NCBI RefSeq assembly: GCF_000515395.1
Contig: NZ_KI911782.1
Span: 2,788,606 to 2,852,605, forward strand
DNA length: 64,000 nucleotides
Reading direction: 5' to 3'
Source of the DNA: Jiangella gansuensis DSM 44835
Lineage (GTDB): Bacteria > Actinomycetota > Actinomycetes > Jiangellales > Jiangellaceae
The notes below the pieces were generated by a model, which searched no databases, had not been told where the DNA came from, and saw only the letters and a list, made by a program, of their open reading frames with translations. Position 1 is the first letter of the stretch. Each line of letters opens with the position of its first letter. Both the position numbers and the translations under genes were made by a program. Below are positions 24,569 to 33,048 of the stretch, in pieces.

Positions 24569-26986
24569 TCACAGCGTCGCACACTGGCCGGTGCGCGAGC
24601 CGCGGACCTCGTTCGCGACACCGTCGTCGGTGGGCGGTTCGGCATTGCCGGAGCACGACAGCGACCCGGTGATGGTCGTTCCGGACACGACCGGCGCCGG
24701 CGCCGGGCTGTCGTCGATGGTCACCGAACCCCTGATGGTCGTGCCGACGATCTCCACCGGCGAGGCGCCCCGCACGGTGATCGACCCGGTGACGGAGCCG
24801 CCGCTGACCCGCAGTCCGGCGCCGGCGCCGACGGTCACCGACCCGAGCACCCGCGCGTCGGTGAGGCACAGGGTGCCGGAGCCGGCCACCAGGGCGCCGC
24901 GATGGGTGCCGGTGACGGTCGTCGTGCAGCGCGGGGTGTAGCGCAACAGCTCGTGTCCGGAGGAGAGGTAGACGTCGCCGCTCGAGTGCGCCGCCAGGTG
25001 GGACACCGTGCCGGTGTGCAGGATGGTGCTGGCCAGCGTGGCCGGGTCGATCCCGACCAGGCGGCGGTTCCCGGGGGTGGCGTAGAGGTGCCCGTCGACG
25101 GGGTTGAACACGAGATCGCCGGAGCTGCTGGTGGACGAGCCCAGGCTCACGCGTTCCACGACCTGTGCCGTCGCGACGTCGATGGCGAACAGCTGATCGC
25201 CGGAGATGCCCCACAGGCGGCCGTCCGCGTCGAACGTGAGCGCGCCGATGCTGGGCTTGCCGGGCGCGGCCGGAAGCTCCCACAGCAGTTCCCGGTCGGC
25301 CACCGACCAGGCGAAGACGGTCGCCTCCGGCTGGGTCGGCGGGGTGGCGCTCTGGCCGCCGTAGATGCTGGTGGAGCCGTAGACGACGCCGTCGCGGTAG
25401 GTGAGCGCGACGATGCTCTCGTCCGTCACGAGGTTCCGTTCGGCGTGCACCAGCTCGCCGGTGCCGGCGTCGTACAGCGCGAACACCCCACCCAGCTCAC
25501 CCAGGTCCGGCATGGTGCCCACGGCCAGGTGGTTGCCGGCCGATGCCAGCGCGCGGGGACGGATCTGCCGGTCGGCCGCGAAGTCGAAGAGTCGCCGCGG
25601 ATTGTCGGCGACGCCGGGATCGGGCGACGGCGAGTACTCCGGGCTGTGCCACGGCAGGGCGGGGTCGTAGGCGTAGACGCGCGCCTCCGGGTAGGCGCCG
25701 ATGTACAGCCTGCCGGCGTGCTGGGTCATCGCCTCGCTCTGCGAGAAGGTGTGGAACTCCTCGCGCTCGCCGGTGTCCGGGTCGATCGCGGCGAAGCCGC
25801 CGTTGAGGAATCCGCCGGCGTAAATCCGCCCGTCGGGACCCTCGGACAGCGCGGTGATGTCGATGGGTTCGCCCTCGATCGTGGTCTGGACGAACGAGTG
25901 GGCGCCGGTGGCGGGGTTGTACCGGAACATCAGGCCGCGCCAGAGCAGCCCGACGATGCTGCGCCCGGGATAGTCCGGCAGGCCGAGCTCGGCCCAGCCG
26001 ATGCCCCGGGTGTTCGCGACCCGGCCCGTGACGGGCATGCCGGTGGCGGCGACGCTGCCGTCGCGCGGGTCGTAGCGCACCAGCTCGCCGCCGGCGATCA
26101 GGTGGACGCGGCCTTCGTCGTCGGCCGGGGAGGGCTCCAGACCGTGAGCGGCATCGATCCGGTCGACCCAGGTGCCGGCGGTGATGTCCCAGACGAACAG
26201 GGGGCTCGGCGACGCGCTGCCGAAGCGGACGTACAGGTGGTCGCCCACGACGTCGACGTCGTACGCCCAGGCCGTGCTGAGGTCGATGCCGTCCGGCGGC
26301 GGCAGCGCGACGGTGGCGCCGGTCGCCCGGTCGACCTGGAAGACGGCACCGGGGTTCTCGGTGCCGGCGAAGACCGAGTCACCGTGCACGGCGACACTGC
26401 GCACATAGCTGTGGGTGTCAGACAGCCGCCCGTAGTCGCGGAAGGCGCCGGTGGCCGGGTCGAAACCGAAGAGCTTGCCGCCCGGTGACGTGCCGCCGTA
26501 TACCCGGCCGTCGGGAGCCACCGAGACGTCCCAGACGAAGGTCTCGCCGGCGACGGGGTTGCCCAGCGCCTCCACCCCGTTCGCCGCGGTCCATCGATAC
26601 AGGCCGGCGTCGCCGTACGTGCCGACGTAGACCTCGCCGTCCGGGCCTGCGTCGACGGCCCACGAGCCGCCGGCGCCGGGGAGGTCGAACCGGCCGATCG
26701 CCGTGCCGGTGGCCGGATCGACGGCGTTGAGGTGCGCGGGCACGCCGGATGACGCGCTCCAGAGGGCCGCCGGTTCGCCGCCGGGTCCGGGTGCGACGGT
26801 GCCGCCGATGAGCAGGACGTCCTGCAGCGGCGTGCCGAGCGAGGTGACGTCTCCGGAGAGGGTGCCGTCCGCGGCAGACGCGGGCCCAGCGGATTCGGCG
26901 GGCTCGGCGGCCGGTGCGGCGGCGGCACCCGCGGTCGCGACGACCGCGAGGACGGCGACGGCCGAACCGGACAGGAGTGTTCTCAT
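24569..26986 (-). CDS. Secreted beta-propeller protein with C-terminal VTG-repeat domain (1)
   Basis: 805 residues from ATG 26986 (GGAGGT upstream), with a signal peptide (LLSGSAVAVLAVVATAGAAAAPA). About 650 residues of WD/PQQ-like strands follow, with repeated patterns such as PDGEVYVGTYGDAGLY and PDGRVYGGTSPGGKLFGFDPATG; two propellers or one very large one are possible. The last about 110 residues begin with CTTTVTG, contain repeating GSVTVGAG / GSITVRGAS / GSVTIDDSP units and end in a Cys pair region, like a small right-handed solenoid. It is divergent from a paralogue at 27184. No catalytic motif is recognised; binding protein or polysaccharide lyase are both possible. Confidence 0.7.
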   Translation of the reverse strand: MRTLLSGSAVAVLAVVATAGAAAAPAAEPAESAGPASAADGTLSGDVTSLGTPLQDVLLIGGTVAPGPGGEPAALWSASSGVPAHLNAVDPATGTAIGRFDLPGAGGSWAVDAGPDGEVYVGTYGDAGLYRWTAANGVEALGNPVAGETFVWDVSVAPDGRVYGGTSPGGKLFGFDPATGAFRDYGRLSDTHSYVRSVAVHGDSVFAGTENPGAVFQVDRATGATVALPPPDGIDLSTAWAYDVDVVGDHLYVRFGSASPSPLFVWDITAGTWVDRIDAAHGLEPSPADDEGRVHLIAGGELVRYDPRDGSVAATGMPVTGRVANTRGIGWAELGLPDYPGRSIVGLLWRGLMFRYNPATGAHSFVQTTIEGEPIDITALSEGPDGRIYAGGFLNGGFAAIDPDTGEREEFHTFSQSEAMTQHAGRLYIGAYPEARVYAYDPALPWHSPEYSPSPDPGVADNPRRLFDFAADRQIRPRALASAGNHLAVGTMPDLGELGGVFALYDAGTGELVHAERNLVTDESIVALTYRDGVVYGSTSIYGGQSATPPTQPEATVFAWSVADRELLWELPAAPGKPSIGALTFDADGRLWGISGDQLFAIDVATAQVVERVSLGSSTSSSGDLVFNPVDGHLYATPGNRRLVGIDPATLASTILHTGTVSHLAAHSSGDVYLSSGHELLRYTPRCTTTVTGTHRGALVAGSGTLCLTDARVLGSVTVGAGAGLRVSGGSVTGSITVRGASPVEIVGTTIRGSVTIDDSPAPAPVVSGTTITGSLSCSGNAEPPTDDGVANEVRGSRTGQCATL

Positions 26987-27183
26987 GCCGTGACCTCCGG
27001 TGGGGGACGGGGCGGTGCTCCGGAGGGTAGCGATCCTCACGATATCGGGCAAGGCCGTAATCACGAATCAGCTCAGGACACGTCGGGGTCTTGCCGACAT
27101 CTGGGCCCGCCTGCCAGGATGACGCATGAAACGGGCGGGACCGAAACTCTGTCGTTGACGATCCTGATGCATGAGGAGGCCGG

Positions 27184-29616
27184 ATGAACCGGAACCGAAC
27201 GCCACTCGCCGTGGCGCTGGCGGTGGTCGCGTCGTTCCTGACGATAGTGCCGCCTGCGGCGGCCCAGACACCGGCCCAGGCGCCGGTGCGGGGCGCGGAG
27301 GAGTCGCTGGGGTATCCCATCGCCAGCCGGGTGCTGTCGCAGGACCAGTCGCAGGGCGTCGACGCCGAGGGCAGGCCGCAGGCGTACTGGGTGACGGCCG
27401 GCAACAACGAGATGCCGGGGATGTTCCAGGTCACTGACATCCGCAGCGGCGAGGTGGTCTTCGGCGAGCGGCTCCCGTCGGGCGCCAACAGCTGGGCCAG
27501 CACCTTCAACACCGTCGACGGCACCGTCTACTTCGGCATGACCGAGGGGGACATGTACTCCTGGACGCCCGGTGACGACGCCGTCACCGCGCTCGGAGTC
27601 CCATACGCCGGCGAAGGCATCTGGCGACTGGCCGCCGCACCGGACGGCATCGTCTACGGCGGCACCTACCCCGGCGGCGAACTGTTCTCCTACGATCCCG
27701 CCACCGGCGAGTTCACGAACCACGGCCAGGCCGTGCCGGGGGAGACGTACGCCCGATCGCTGGCGGTGGACGAGGACAGCGTCTGGGTGGGCACTCAGCC
27801 GCGGGCCCGGCTGACCCGCTTCGACCGCGCCACCGGCGAGTTCCACCAGGTGGCGCTGCCGGCCCAGTACGAGACCCACGAGGTCGTCTACGACATGACG
27901 CTGGCCCGCGACTACCTGCTGCTGCGGGTCCAGCCGTCCAACGACCTGCTGGTCTACGACACCGTGACCGGCGAGTTCGTGAACATCGTGCCGGGCATCT
28001 CCGGCCGCGCCATCTCACCACCGGATCCGGCCGGCAAGTACGTCTATTTCCGCATCGCCTCGCAGGGTGTCGTCGCCTACGACCTGGACACCCACACCTA
28101 CGCGCGGGTCGGTTGGGGTCCGAACGCCTTCCCCGGCACCTGGGCGTGGATCGACATGGACGACCCGGACTTCCCGGGCCTGTCGCTGTCCATGACGTAC
28201 TACTACGGGCGCATCTACGTCTGGAACCCCGAGACGAAGAAGTCCGCCTACATCGGCGAGGCCGACCTCGAAGGCGCGCCGAACCCCATCACCGCGCTCG
28301 GCAGCGGCCCGGACGGTGCCGTCTACGTCGGTGCCTTCCTGTCCCCGCCGGGGATGGCCCGGTTCGATCCCACCAACGAGACCACCACGCTGCTGGCCGG
28401 TGCCGGCCAGATCGAGGGCTTCGGAAGCTACGGCGACCACTTGGTCTATGGCCGGTACCCGAACGCCGGACTGCTGGACTTCGACACCACCCGGCCGTGG
28501 AGCATGGGCACCAACCCCGGCCCGGCGGCCGTCATCGACGACGAGCAGGACCGCCCGCAGGCGTTCGTCCAGGTCGGCGACAGGATGGCGGTCGGTAGTG
28601 TGCCGAAGTCGGGTCGGCTGGGCGGAGCGCTCAGCCTGTGGGACCCGGCCACCGGTGAGGTCGTGACGCATCGCGATGTGGTGCCGGACCAGAGCGTCGT
28701 GTCACTGGCCGAGCGGGACGGGCTGCTGTACGGCGGCACCTCGGTGAACGGCGGCTACGGCATCGACCCGGTCGCCACCGAGGCCGAGCTGTTCGTGGCC
28801 GACCCGGACACCGGCGACGTGCTGGAGCGGCTGGTGCCGGTGCCCGGCGGGAAGGCCGTCAACGGCCTGACCTTCGACGCCGACGGCCTGCTGTGGGGCG
28901 TCTCGGACGGCACCCTGTTCACCTACGACCCGGCGACGAGCACCGTCACCCGCGCCGAGCAACTCTTCCCGCGCCGCACCAACATGTACGGGCACGACCG
29001 CCACCTGCTCTTCCACGAGGACGGCCACCTCTACGTGACCAGTTCCGGCAGCCTCTGGCGGGTTGACCCGCGGACCTGGGCGGTCACCGAGCTGGCGTCG
29101 TCGGGCGTCGGGTCGCTGGCCCAGGACGGCGACGGCGACCTGTACTACGCGCGCGGCGCGGCACTGTACCGGTGGAACTTCGCCCTGCGGCCGGAACCGG
29201 TGTGCGATGTGACGGTGACGGGTCCGCATGCCGGCCCGCTGACCGTCGAGGCCGGCACGACCTGCCTGGACGGCGCCACGGTGTCCGGTCCGGTGCAGGT
29301 GAGCCCAGGTGCGGTGCTGGTGGCGTCGGACTCCGCCGTGACCGGCCCGCTGCGCTCGGTCGGCGCCGGCGGGGTGAGTCTCGACGGCGTGACCGTGACC
29401 GGCCCGCTGTCGGTGACCGGCAGCGTCGGCGAGGTGTCGATCACTGACTCCACGATCGACGGCCCGGTCGGACTGCGCGACAACACCGGCGGCACCCGCT
29501 TCGCCGGCAACACCGTCACCGGACCGCTGGCGTGCCACGGCAACGACCCGGCCCCTGTCATCGAGCAGCCCAACGACGTCGACGGCCCGGTCATGGGGCA
29601 GTGCCGGATGTCCTGA
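27184..29616 (+). CDS. Secreted beta-propeller protein with C-terminal VTG-repeat domain (2)
   Basis: 810 residues, paralogous to the divergent gene. It has a signal peptide (TPLAVALAVVASFLTIVPPAAAQ), then propeller-type repeats (PDGIVYGGTYPGGELFSYDPATGEF, GPDGAVYVGAFLSPPGMARFDP, RDGLLYGGTSVNGG). The C-terminal domain starts CDVTVTGPHAGPLTV and repeats GPLRSVGAGG / GPLSVTGSV / GPVGLRDN, closing with LACHGNDP. Conserved Cys residues frame this domain in both proteins. ATG has GAGGAGG upstream. Its place beside an aldolase, an SDR and an oxidoreductase suggests a link to extracellular carbohydrate, but this is not shown by any active-site motif. Confidence 0.7.
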   Translation: MNRNRTPLAVALAVVASFLTIVPPAAAQTPAQAPVRGAEESLGYPIASRVLSQDQSQGVDAEGRPQAYWVTAGNNEMPGMFQVTDIRSGEVVFGERLPSGANSWASTFNTVDGTVYFGMTEGDMYSWTPGDDAVTALGVPYAGEGIWRLAAAPDGIVYGGTYPGGELFSYDPATGEFTNHGQAVPGETYARSLAVDEDSVWVGTQPRARLTRFDRATGEFHQVALPAQYETHEVVYDMTLARDYLLLRVQPSNDLLVYDTVTGEFVNIVPGISGRAISPPDPAGKYVYFRIASQGVVAYDLDTHTYARVGWGPNAFPGTWAWIDMDDPDFPGLSLSMTYYYGRIYVWNPETKKSAYIGEADLEGAPNPITALGSGPDGAVYVGAFLSPPGMARFDPTNETTTLLAGAGQIEGFGSYGDHLVYGRYPNAGLLDFDTTRPWSMGTNPGPAAVIDDEQDRPQAFVQVGDRMAVGSVPKSGRLGGALSLWDPATGEVVTHRDVVPDQSVVSLAERDGLLYGGTSVNGGYGIDPVATEAELFVADPDTGDVLERLVPVPGGKAVNGLTFDADGLLWGVSDGTLFTYDPATSTVTRAEQLFPRRTNMYGHDRHLLFHEDGHLYVTSSGSLWRVDPRTWAVTELASSGVGSLAQDGDGDLYYARGAALYRWNFALRPEPVCDVTVTGPHAGPLTVEAGTTCLDGATVSGPVQVSPGAVLVASDSAVTGPLRSVGAGGVSLDGVTVTGPLSVTGSVGEVSITDSTIDGPVGLRDNTGGTRFAGNTVTGPLACHGNDPAPVIEQPNDVDGPVMGQCRMS

Positions 29617-29638
29617 CGAACCACGACCGCCGTCTGGA

Positions 29639-29650
29639 TACGCTGCATCG
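29639..29650 (+). promoter_or_regulatory. -10 element TACGCT giving a leaderless aldolase mRNA
   Basis: TACGCT (29639-29644), six bases, then GTG 29651. There is no Shine-Dalgarno sequence. The spacing supports both the start choice and a leaderless transcript. Confidence 0.5.
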
Positions 29651-30601
29651 GTGGCGAACTCTCGAGACGTGACGGAGCTGACCGGGCGGCTGCGGTGGTC
29701 GCTGGTGGCCGCAGCCGCCACCCCGATGCGGCCCGACGGGCGCACCGATCCGGACGTCTGCGAGGCATATTTCCGGCACCTCGTCGGCTCCGGCGCGAGC
29801 GCGCTCGCGATCGGAGCGCACACCGGCCGCGGCGCCCGGTTGGACGTCTCCACCAAAGCGGAGCTCGTCCGCCGGGCGGCCGCGATCGGGGTGCCGGTGG
29901 TGGCGGGCGTCGGCGGCAGTGTCGACGGCCCCGACGCCGACCTGGAGTGGGCCGGCGCCGCCGCGGCCGCTGGCGCCGACACGCTGCTCGTATCCCCGCC
30001 CATCGACCTCGACGCCGACGCCGTCGTCGCGCACTACGACCAGCTGTGGGAGGCCAGCGACCTGCCACTGATCGCGTTCGACCTGTATTCGCAGCCCTTC
30101 ACCCCGGCGCTGCTGGACCGGCTGCTGGACCACCCCGGCGTGGCGGCGTTCAAGCCCGCCCGGCTGTTCGACGCCGTCGCCTGCCAAGAGGGCATCGCCG
30201 CCGCCCGCGCCCGCGGCCGGCTGGTGCTCACCGGCGAGGACCGCATGTTCGGCCCGTCGCTCATGTGGGGTGCCGAGGGGGCCTTGGTGGGGCTCGCGGC
30301 TGCCGCGGCGCAGGTGTCCGCGGCGGCGGTCGAGACGTTCGCATCGGCCGTGCACACGTCGGCCCGGGATGCCGCCGCGCGCTTCCTGGAGGTGTCGGCC
30401 GTCGTGGACGAGCTGGCCCGGGTGACCTTCCGGCCACCGTACGACGGATACGTGCAGCGGATGCTGTGGCTGGCGGTCGACGAAGGTGCGGTGCCCGAGG
30501 AGTTCGCCATCGACCCCTACCGTCCCGCTGAACTCGAGGACGCCGAGCGGGACGAGGTCGTCCGCGTCGTGCGGCAGTGCCGCGACCAGGTGCGCCGGTG
30601 A
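29651..30601 (+). CDS. Dihydrodipicolinate synthase family aldolase (2)
   Basis: 316-residue TIM-barrel lyase/aldolase. The Schiff-base lysine is K168 in GVAAFKPARLFDAVA. The N-terminus AAAATPMRPDGRTDPDVCEAYFRHLV is family-typical. The usual GTTGE loop is IGAHTGRGARLD, so the substrate is not that of DapA. It differs clearly from the paralogue at 17702. It stands between the propeller gene and rarA with its own promoter. With the Gfo/Idh protein at 31994 it may form a second part of the sugar pathway. The substrate is unknown. Confidence 0.82.
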   Translation: MANSRDVTELTGRLRWSLVAAAATPMRPDGRTDPDVCEAYFRHLVGSGASALAIGAHTGRGARLDVSTKAELVRRAAAIGVPVVAGVGGSVDGPDADLEWAGAAAAAGADTLLVSPPIDLDADAVVAHYDQLWEASDLPLIAFDLYSQPFTPALLDRLLDHPGVAAFKPARLFDAVACQEGIAAARARGRLVLTGEDRMFGPSLMWGAEGALVGLAAAAAQVSAAAVETFASAVHTSARDAAARFLEVSAVVDELARVTFRPPYDGYVQRMLWLAVDEGAVPEEFAIDPYRPAELEDAERDEVVRVVRQCRDQVRR

Positions 30602-30606
30602 CCGTG

Positions 30607-30629
30607 TTGTCACGGTGAACGCGTAGGGT
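30607..30629 (+). promoter_or_regulatory. RecA-NDp / PafBC-type DNA-damage promoter of rarA
   Basis: TTGTCACGG (30607-30615), eight bases, then TAGGGT (30624-30629). This matches the spacing and most bases of the mycobacterial LexA-independent damage promoter tTGTCRgtg-N8-TAnnnT. ATG 30637 follows seven bases later, so the mRNA is probably leaderless. Confidence 0.7.
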
Positions 30630-30636
30630 CGCTCGC

Positions 30637-31986
30637 ATGGAGCAGGAGGGTCTCTTCGGCGGCGCGGCGCCGGTAGTGCCGGCCGGCTCGTTGTCCGGTG
30701 CGGACGACGACGTCGCGGGCAAGCCGCTGGCGGTACGGATGCGTCCGCGCACCCTCGACGAGATCGTCGGGCAGCAGCAGTTGCTCGGCGCCGGCACTCC
30801 GCTGCGCCGGCTGGTCGAGCAGGACCAGCCGATGTCGCTGGTGCTGTGGGGGCCGCCGGGCACCGGCAAGACCACGCTGGCCTATGTGGTCAGCCGGGCC
30901 ACCAAGCGGCGGTTCGTGGAACTGTCGGCGGTCACCGCCGGGGTGAAGGACGTGCGTTCGGTCATCGACGGCGCCCGCCGCGAGCTGGTGCGTTCCGGCA
31001 CCGGGACGGTGCTGTTCGTCGACGAGGTGCACCGCTTCTCCAAGACGCAGCAGGACGCCCTGCTGCCGGGGGTCGAGAACCGCTGGGTGTCGCTGGTGGC
31101 GGCCACCACCGAGAACCCGCACTTCGCGCTGATCAACCCGTTGCTGTCGCGGTCGCTGCTGCTGACGCTCGAACCGTTGGACGACGACGCCATCCGCGAG
31201 GTGATGCGCCGCGCGCTCACCGAGGAACGCGGACTGGGCGGTGCGGTCACCATCGACGACGACGCCCACGACCACCTGCTGCGGCTGGCCGGTGGCGATG
31301 CCCGCCGGGCGCTGACGTACCTGGAAGCCGCGGCCGGTGGCGCCGAGGACGGCACCATCACGCTGGAGGTGGCCGAGCGGGCGGTCGACCGGGCCGCGGT
31401 CCGCTACGACCGCGACGGTGACCAGCACTACGACGTCACCAGCGCGATGATCAAATCCATCCGGGGCAGCGACGTCGATGCCGGGCTGCACTACCTGGCC
31501 CGGATGGCCGAGGCGGGGGAGGACCCGCGGTTCCTGGCGCGCCGGCTGGTCATCCTGGCCAGCGAGGACATCGGCATGGCCGACCCGACGGCGCTGCAGA
31601 CCGCCGTGGCGGGCGCGCAGGCGGTGCAGCTGATCGGCTGGCCGGAGGCGCAGATCACGCTGGCGCAGGTGGTGATCGCGCTGGCCCTGGCCCCGAAGTC
31701 GAACAGCGTGGTGCGGGCCATCGGCGCGGCCGTCGCCGATGTGCGGGCGGGGCTGTCCGGCGCGGTGCCGCCACACCTGCGCGACGCGCACTACTCGGGG
31801 TCGAAGAAGCTCGGTCACGGCACCACGTACGCCTACGCCCACGACGACCCGCGTGGCGTGGTCCGCCAGCAGTACGCACCCGACTCCGTCCAGGACAAGC
31901 AGTACTACGAGCCGGGCACCCGCGGCGCGGAACGTGACTACGCCGAGCGCTACACGCGGCTGCGGCAGATCGTCCGCGGGGAGTGA
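30637..31986 (+). CDS. rarA: Replication-associated recombination ATPase RarA (MgsA/WRNIP1 family)
   Basis: AAA+ ATPase acting at stalled replication forks. 449 residues. It has Walker A GPPGTGKT (72-79), Walker [10 protein letters not shown] (about 128), sensor 1 in AATTENPHF, the Arg finger region LLSRSLLL, and the C-terminal tetramerisation region with [17 protein letters not shown] and the conserved [11 protein letters not shown]. The start ATG follows a damage-type promoter. It corresponds to Rv2559c in the conserved gene order. All functional motifs are intact. Confidence 0.95.
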   Translation: MEQEGLFGGAAPVVPAGSLSGADDDVAGKPLAVRMRPRTLDEIVGQQQLLGAGTPLRRLVEQDQPMSLVLWGPPGTGKTTLAYVVSRATKRRFVELSAVTAGVKDVRSVIDGARRELVRSGTGTVLFVDEVHRFSKTQQDALLPGVENRWVSLVAATTENPHFALINPLLSRSLLLTLEPLDDDAIREVMRRALTEERGLGGAVTIDDDAHDHLLRLAGGDARRALTYLEAAAGGAEDGTITLEVAERAVDRAAVRYDRDGDQHYDVTSAMIKSIRGSDVDAGLHYLARMAEAGEDPRFLARRLVILASEDIGMADPTALQTAVAGAQAVQLIGWPEAQITLAQVVIALALAPKSNSVVRAIGAAVADVRAGLSGAVPPHLRDAHYSGSKKLGHGTTYAYAHDDPRGVVRQQYAPDSVQDKQYYEPGTRGAERDYAERYTRLRQIVRGE

Positions 31987-31993
31987 GCGCGCC

Positions 31994-32872
31994 TCACCCG
32001 TCGAGCCGGGCGGTGATGGCATCGAGCAGCACGATCGGCGCGAGCAAGGCGTTGTCGGCCACGGGTGAGACCCCGTCCTCGACCGCCCGCAGGAACCGGT
32101 CGAGCACCGGGGCGTTGTAGTCCGGGCCGAGTGTCAGCGGATACGTCTCGATCCCGCGGGTGCCCACGACGGTGACGTGGAACGGCACAGCCTCCGACTC
32201 GGCCGCCGGCACGAAGGTGAGGACGACGTGTACGTCGGCGACCGTGGTCGTGGCGACGACGGCGATTCCCGCCCGCTGGACGTGTACCGGGCCTGGCGGG
32301 TCTGCCGCGCCTGGCGCGCCTGCCGCGCCTGGTTCGCCGATGACCTGCAGGGCGGCTTCGGCATGGTGAACGCCGTAGAAGTACAGGCCGGCGTACGGGC
32401 TGGCGGGATCGGCCGGCCCGGTGACCTGTACCGAGGTGAGCGGGCCGATGCGATCGGGCGCCGCCGTCAGTGCCGCCATCTCCGGCACGAACCGCAGCGC
32501 CGACGCGGACACCAGCGGCACGCCACCGCGCCGGGCGGCCGCCACGATCGCCTCCGCGTCGGTGGCCGAGGCCGCGAGCGGCTTGTCCACCAGCACGGGG
32601 ATGCCCGCCTCCAGCAACGGCACCGCGTCGGCCCGGTGGGTGCGGCCGTCGCGGCTGGAGACGATGACCGCGTCGGCCAGCCCGGTGAGATCACCGGCGG
32701 ACTCCACGACCGTGTCGATCCCGCCGACCGTCGCCAGCGCCCGATTGCGCTCTGTATCGCCGCCGGCCAGAGCCACCACCCGGGCCGCCCCGTGCCGGTG
32801 TTCGACGTTCAGGAAGCGTACGAAGTGATCGACATGGCTGTTCTCGGTTCCCACGACCCCGATGCGCGTCAC
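31994..32872 (-). CDS. Gfo/Idh/MocA family oxidoreductase
   Basis: NAD(P)-dependent dehydrogenase of 292 residues from GTG 32872 (family-like N-terminus TRIGVVGTENSHVDHFV). An in-frame ATG at 32920 is the alternative start, but TACCCT upstream of the GTG suggests a leaderless transcript. It contains the cofactor loop GVVGTENSH and the cofactor-fold signature VLVDKPLAASATDAEAI, where the Lys of DKP is conserved. The C-terminal domain contains a low-complexity run PGAAGAPGAADPPGP that looks like an expansion. It is convergent with rarA. The substrate is probably a sugar or cyclitol. Confidence 0.8.
   Translation of the reverse strand: MTRIGVVGTENSHVDHFVRFLNVEHRHGAARVVALAGGDTERNRALATVGGIDTVVESAGDLTGLADAVIVSSRDGRTHRADAVPLLEAGIPVLVDKPLAASATDAEAIVAAARRGGVPLVSASALRFVPEMAALTAAPDRIGPLTSVQVTGPADPASPYAGLYFYGVHHAEAALQVIGEPGAAGAPGAADPPGPVHVQRAGIAVVATTTVADVHVVLTFVPAAESEAVPFHVTVVGTRGIETYPLTLGPDYNAPVLDRFLRAVEDGVSPVADNALLAPIVLLDAITARLDG
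32291..32335. repeat. Degenerate tandem repeat coding a PGA-rich run
   Basis: The top strand shows repeated cct-gsc-gcg triplets (gcctggcg, cgcctgcc, ctggcgcg) that encode a Pro-Gly-Ala-rich run in the minus-strand oxidoreductase. It is probably a slippage-prone expansion. Confidence 0.5.
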
Positions 32873-33048
32873 GGCCAGCCAGGGTACTGCCCGCGCGGGG
32901 GTCGACGCGGTCTCGTTCACATCACGTTCGCGCCGGCTTCAGCGGCTCGATCGCCATCACCGAGGCCGGGCGGCGTACCGGCCCGTGCGGCCGGATACGG
33001 CGCGCCGGGCTGGGCCTGCCTGCCGACTCCGGCGCCGGGCTCCCGTGG

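Noticed and set aside
23813-26488. An 891-codon open frame on the plus strand
   Set aside because: It is antisense to the SDR gene and a secreted propeller gene with signal peptide. Composition is Gly/Asp/Val/Arg-rich with no recognisable motifs.
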